A program made the translations under genes and the position numbers. From positions 1 through 7,511 of the forward strand of contig JAKBAC010000157.1 in NCBI GenBank assembly GCA_021809365.1: a stretch of 7,511 nucleotides of DNA, written 5' to 3'. This DNA is from Planctomycetota bacterium. Lineage in GTDB: Bacteria > Planctomycetota > Phycisphaerae > WQYP01. Shown here one piece after another: positions 7,141 through 7,511 of this stretch (the first letter of the stretch is position 1; every line of letters starts with the position of its first letter). A model generated the notes under the pieces. The model saw nothing but the letters and a program-made list of their open reading frames with translations. It was not told where the DNA came from and searched no databases.

Positions 7141-7187
7141 CGCCGGCGTGCGGCGACGCTTCACAAAGCCGCCGGCTATGCCGGTGG
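7141..7187. repeat. Paired GC-rich hairpins, REP-like
   Basis: Two adjacent inverted repeats: CGCCG (7141-7145) with CGGCG (7151-7155) around a 5-base loop, and CCGCCGGC (7169-7176) with GCCGGTGG (7180-7187) around TAT, an 8-bp stem with one G-T pair. Two close GC hairpins in intergenic DNA resemble REP/BIME elements, which RAYT transposases mobilise. No such transposase is in the window. Confidence 0.4.
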
Positions 7188-7289
7188 TGGAGCGCACTGC
7201 GCATTCCCGGCCAGACTTATCAGCATCGGCACTGCAGTTACGGGCACAGTATTCGGTATTGAAGGGTTAGAAGCGATGAGTAATGCCGA

Positions 7290-7307
7290 AACGCGTCCTC
7301 ACGCGTT
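7290..7307. repeat. Small hairpin, possible weak terminator
   Basis: AACGCGT (7290-7296) and ACGCGTT (7301-7307) form a perfect 7-bp stem with a CCTC loop, followed on the + strand by GATTTTT. On the minus strand it spans the stop codon of the 7299-7511 ORF. It may be a weak terminator or merely a palindrome. Confidence 0.35.
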
Positions 7308-7511
7308 GATTTTTAAGGTCTCCCACTGATCGGCGATTCGGCGGTGGCGATAGCGCTGATGACCGTTCGAGGCCAGGTGCAGGGCGTCGATCGAATCAAT
7401 TCTTCCCAGCAGCACTGCGAAATTTGCGGATGGCTCATCGGTGTCCCTATTTTCCGCACCAGCGGTGCCGGGAGGCGCGTGCCGGCGCATGGCTACCGGG
7501 CGGCCTGGTTG
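7299..7511 (-). CDS. Possible C-terminal end of an unidentified protein running off the window
   Basis: On the minus strand a frame open from the right edge ends at a TGA at 7299-7301, giving about 70 residues. The internal ATG at 7490 would give 63. The end reads ALHLASNGHQRYRHRRIADQ..., with a fairly GC-rich third codon position. I do not recognise a family, and no ribosome binding site argues for the internal start. If real, it is the tail of a gene on the same strand as the glycosyltransferase operon. Confidence 0.25.
   Translation of the reverse strand, partial: QPGRPVAMRRHAPPGTAGAENRDTDEPSANFAVLLGRIDSIDALHLASNGHQRYRHRRIADQWETLKINA

Larger units (their letters stand above)
6736..7511. 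other. Long region without a clear gene
   Basis: About 780 bases upstream of the glycosyltransferase hold only short ORFs with no recognisable family. What is visible: a CGGAT-periodic stretch (7000-7049), paired GC hairpins (7141-7187), a 7-bp hairpin (7290-7307) and two weak minus-strand ORFs. A promoter for the leftward operon should lie here or further right. TATAAG-like and TAGAAT-like boxes exist on the minus strand, but none has a good -35 partner at proper spacing. Confidence 0.5.

Noticed and set aside
6979..7204. Two overlapping minus-strand ORFs of 72 and 121 codons.
   Set aside because: They run across the repeat and the hairpins, their residues look like translated repeat, and neither matches a known family or has a good ribosome binding site.
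7132..7320. A plus-strand open frame containing LISIGTAVTGTVFGIEGLEAMSN.
   Set aside because: It looks protein-like in part, but it has no ATG until 7276, begins in the hairpin region and has no recognisable family.

Overview
The window carries five well-supported protein genes in two convergent groups, followed by about 780 bases with no clear gene. Base composition is moderately GC-rich with AT-rich intergenic spots. The gene families (an EF-G-like paralogue, a UlaG-like hydrolase, a pyranose-oxidase-like GMC enzyme beside an aquaporin, a GT4 glycosyltransferase) and the CGGAT-type dispersed repeats suggest an environmental bacterium. A member of the PVC superphylum or Acidobacteria is my guess, but nothing here fixes the phylum. 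No rRNA, tRNA, CRISPR array or recognisable transposase was seen.

Layout, + strand (1-2584): an aquaporin (MIP family) gene, whose first codon probably straddles the left edge, overlaps the start of a GMC flavoprotein oxidoreductase gene by ATGA. The pair looks translationally coupled, and a strong intrinsic terminator follows about 160 bases downstream. The simplest reading is a channel for water or a small neutral solute expressed together with a cytoplasmic FAD enzyme that oxidises an alcohol or sugar. The substrate cannot be read from the sequence.

Layout, - strand (6735 down to 2583): a GT4-type glycosyltransferase, an EF-G-like translational GTPase (EF-G2 type) and a UlaG-like metallo-beta-lactamase-fold hydrolase lie in one tight run with gaps of 26 and 5 bases. 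They probably form an operon. This run converges on the + strand pair; the terminator T-run overlaps the hydrolase stop codon.

Right end (6736-7511): mostly non-coding in appearance. It holds a CGGAT-periodic dispersed-repeat-like stretch, a pair of GC-rich hairpins resembling REP elements, and a small hairpin. Two weak minus-strand ORFs may be gene remnants or the end of a gene beyond the window. I found no convincing promoter for the minus-strand operon, so it may begin outside the window.

No clearly new multi-gene system is evident. The points most worth a second look are the glycosyltransferase lacking three usual donor-site residues, the four-cysteine cluster in the GMC enzyme, the altered aquaporin selectivity filter, and the two weak ORFs near the repeats.
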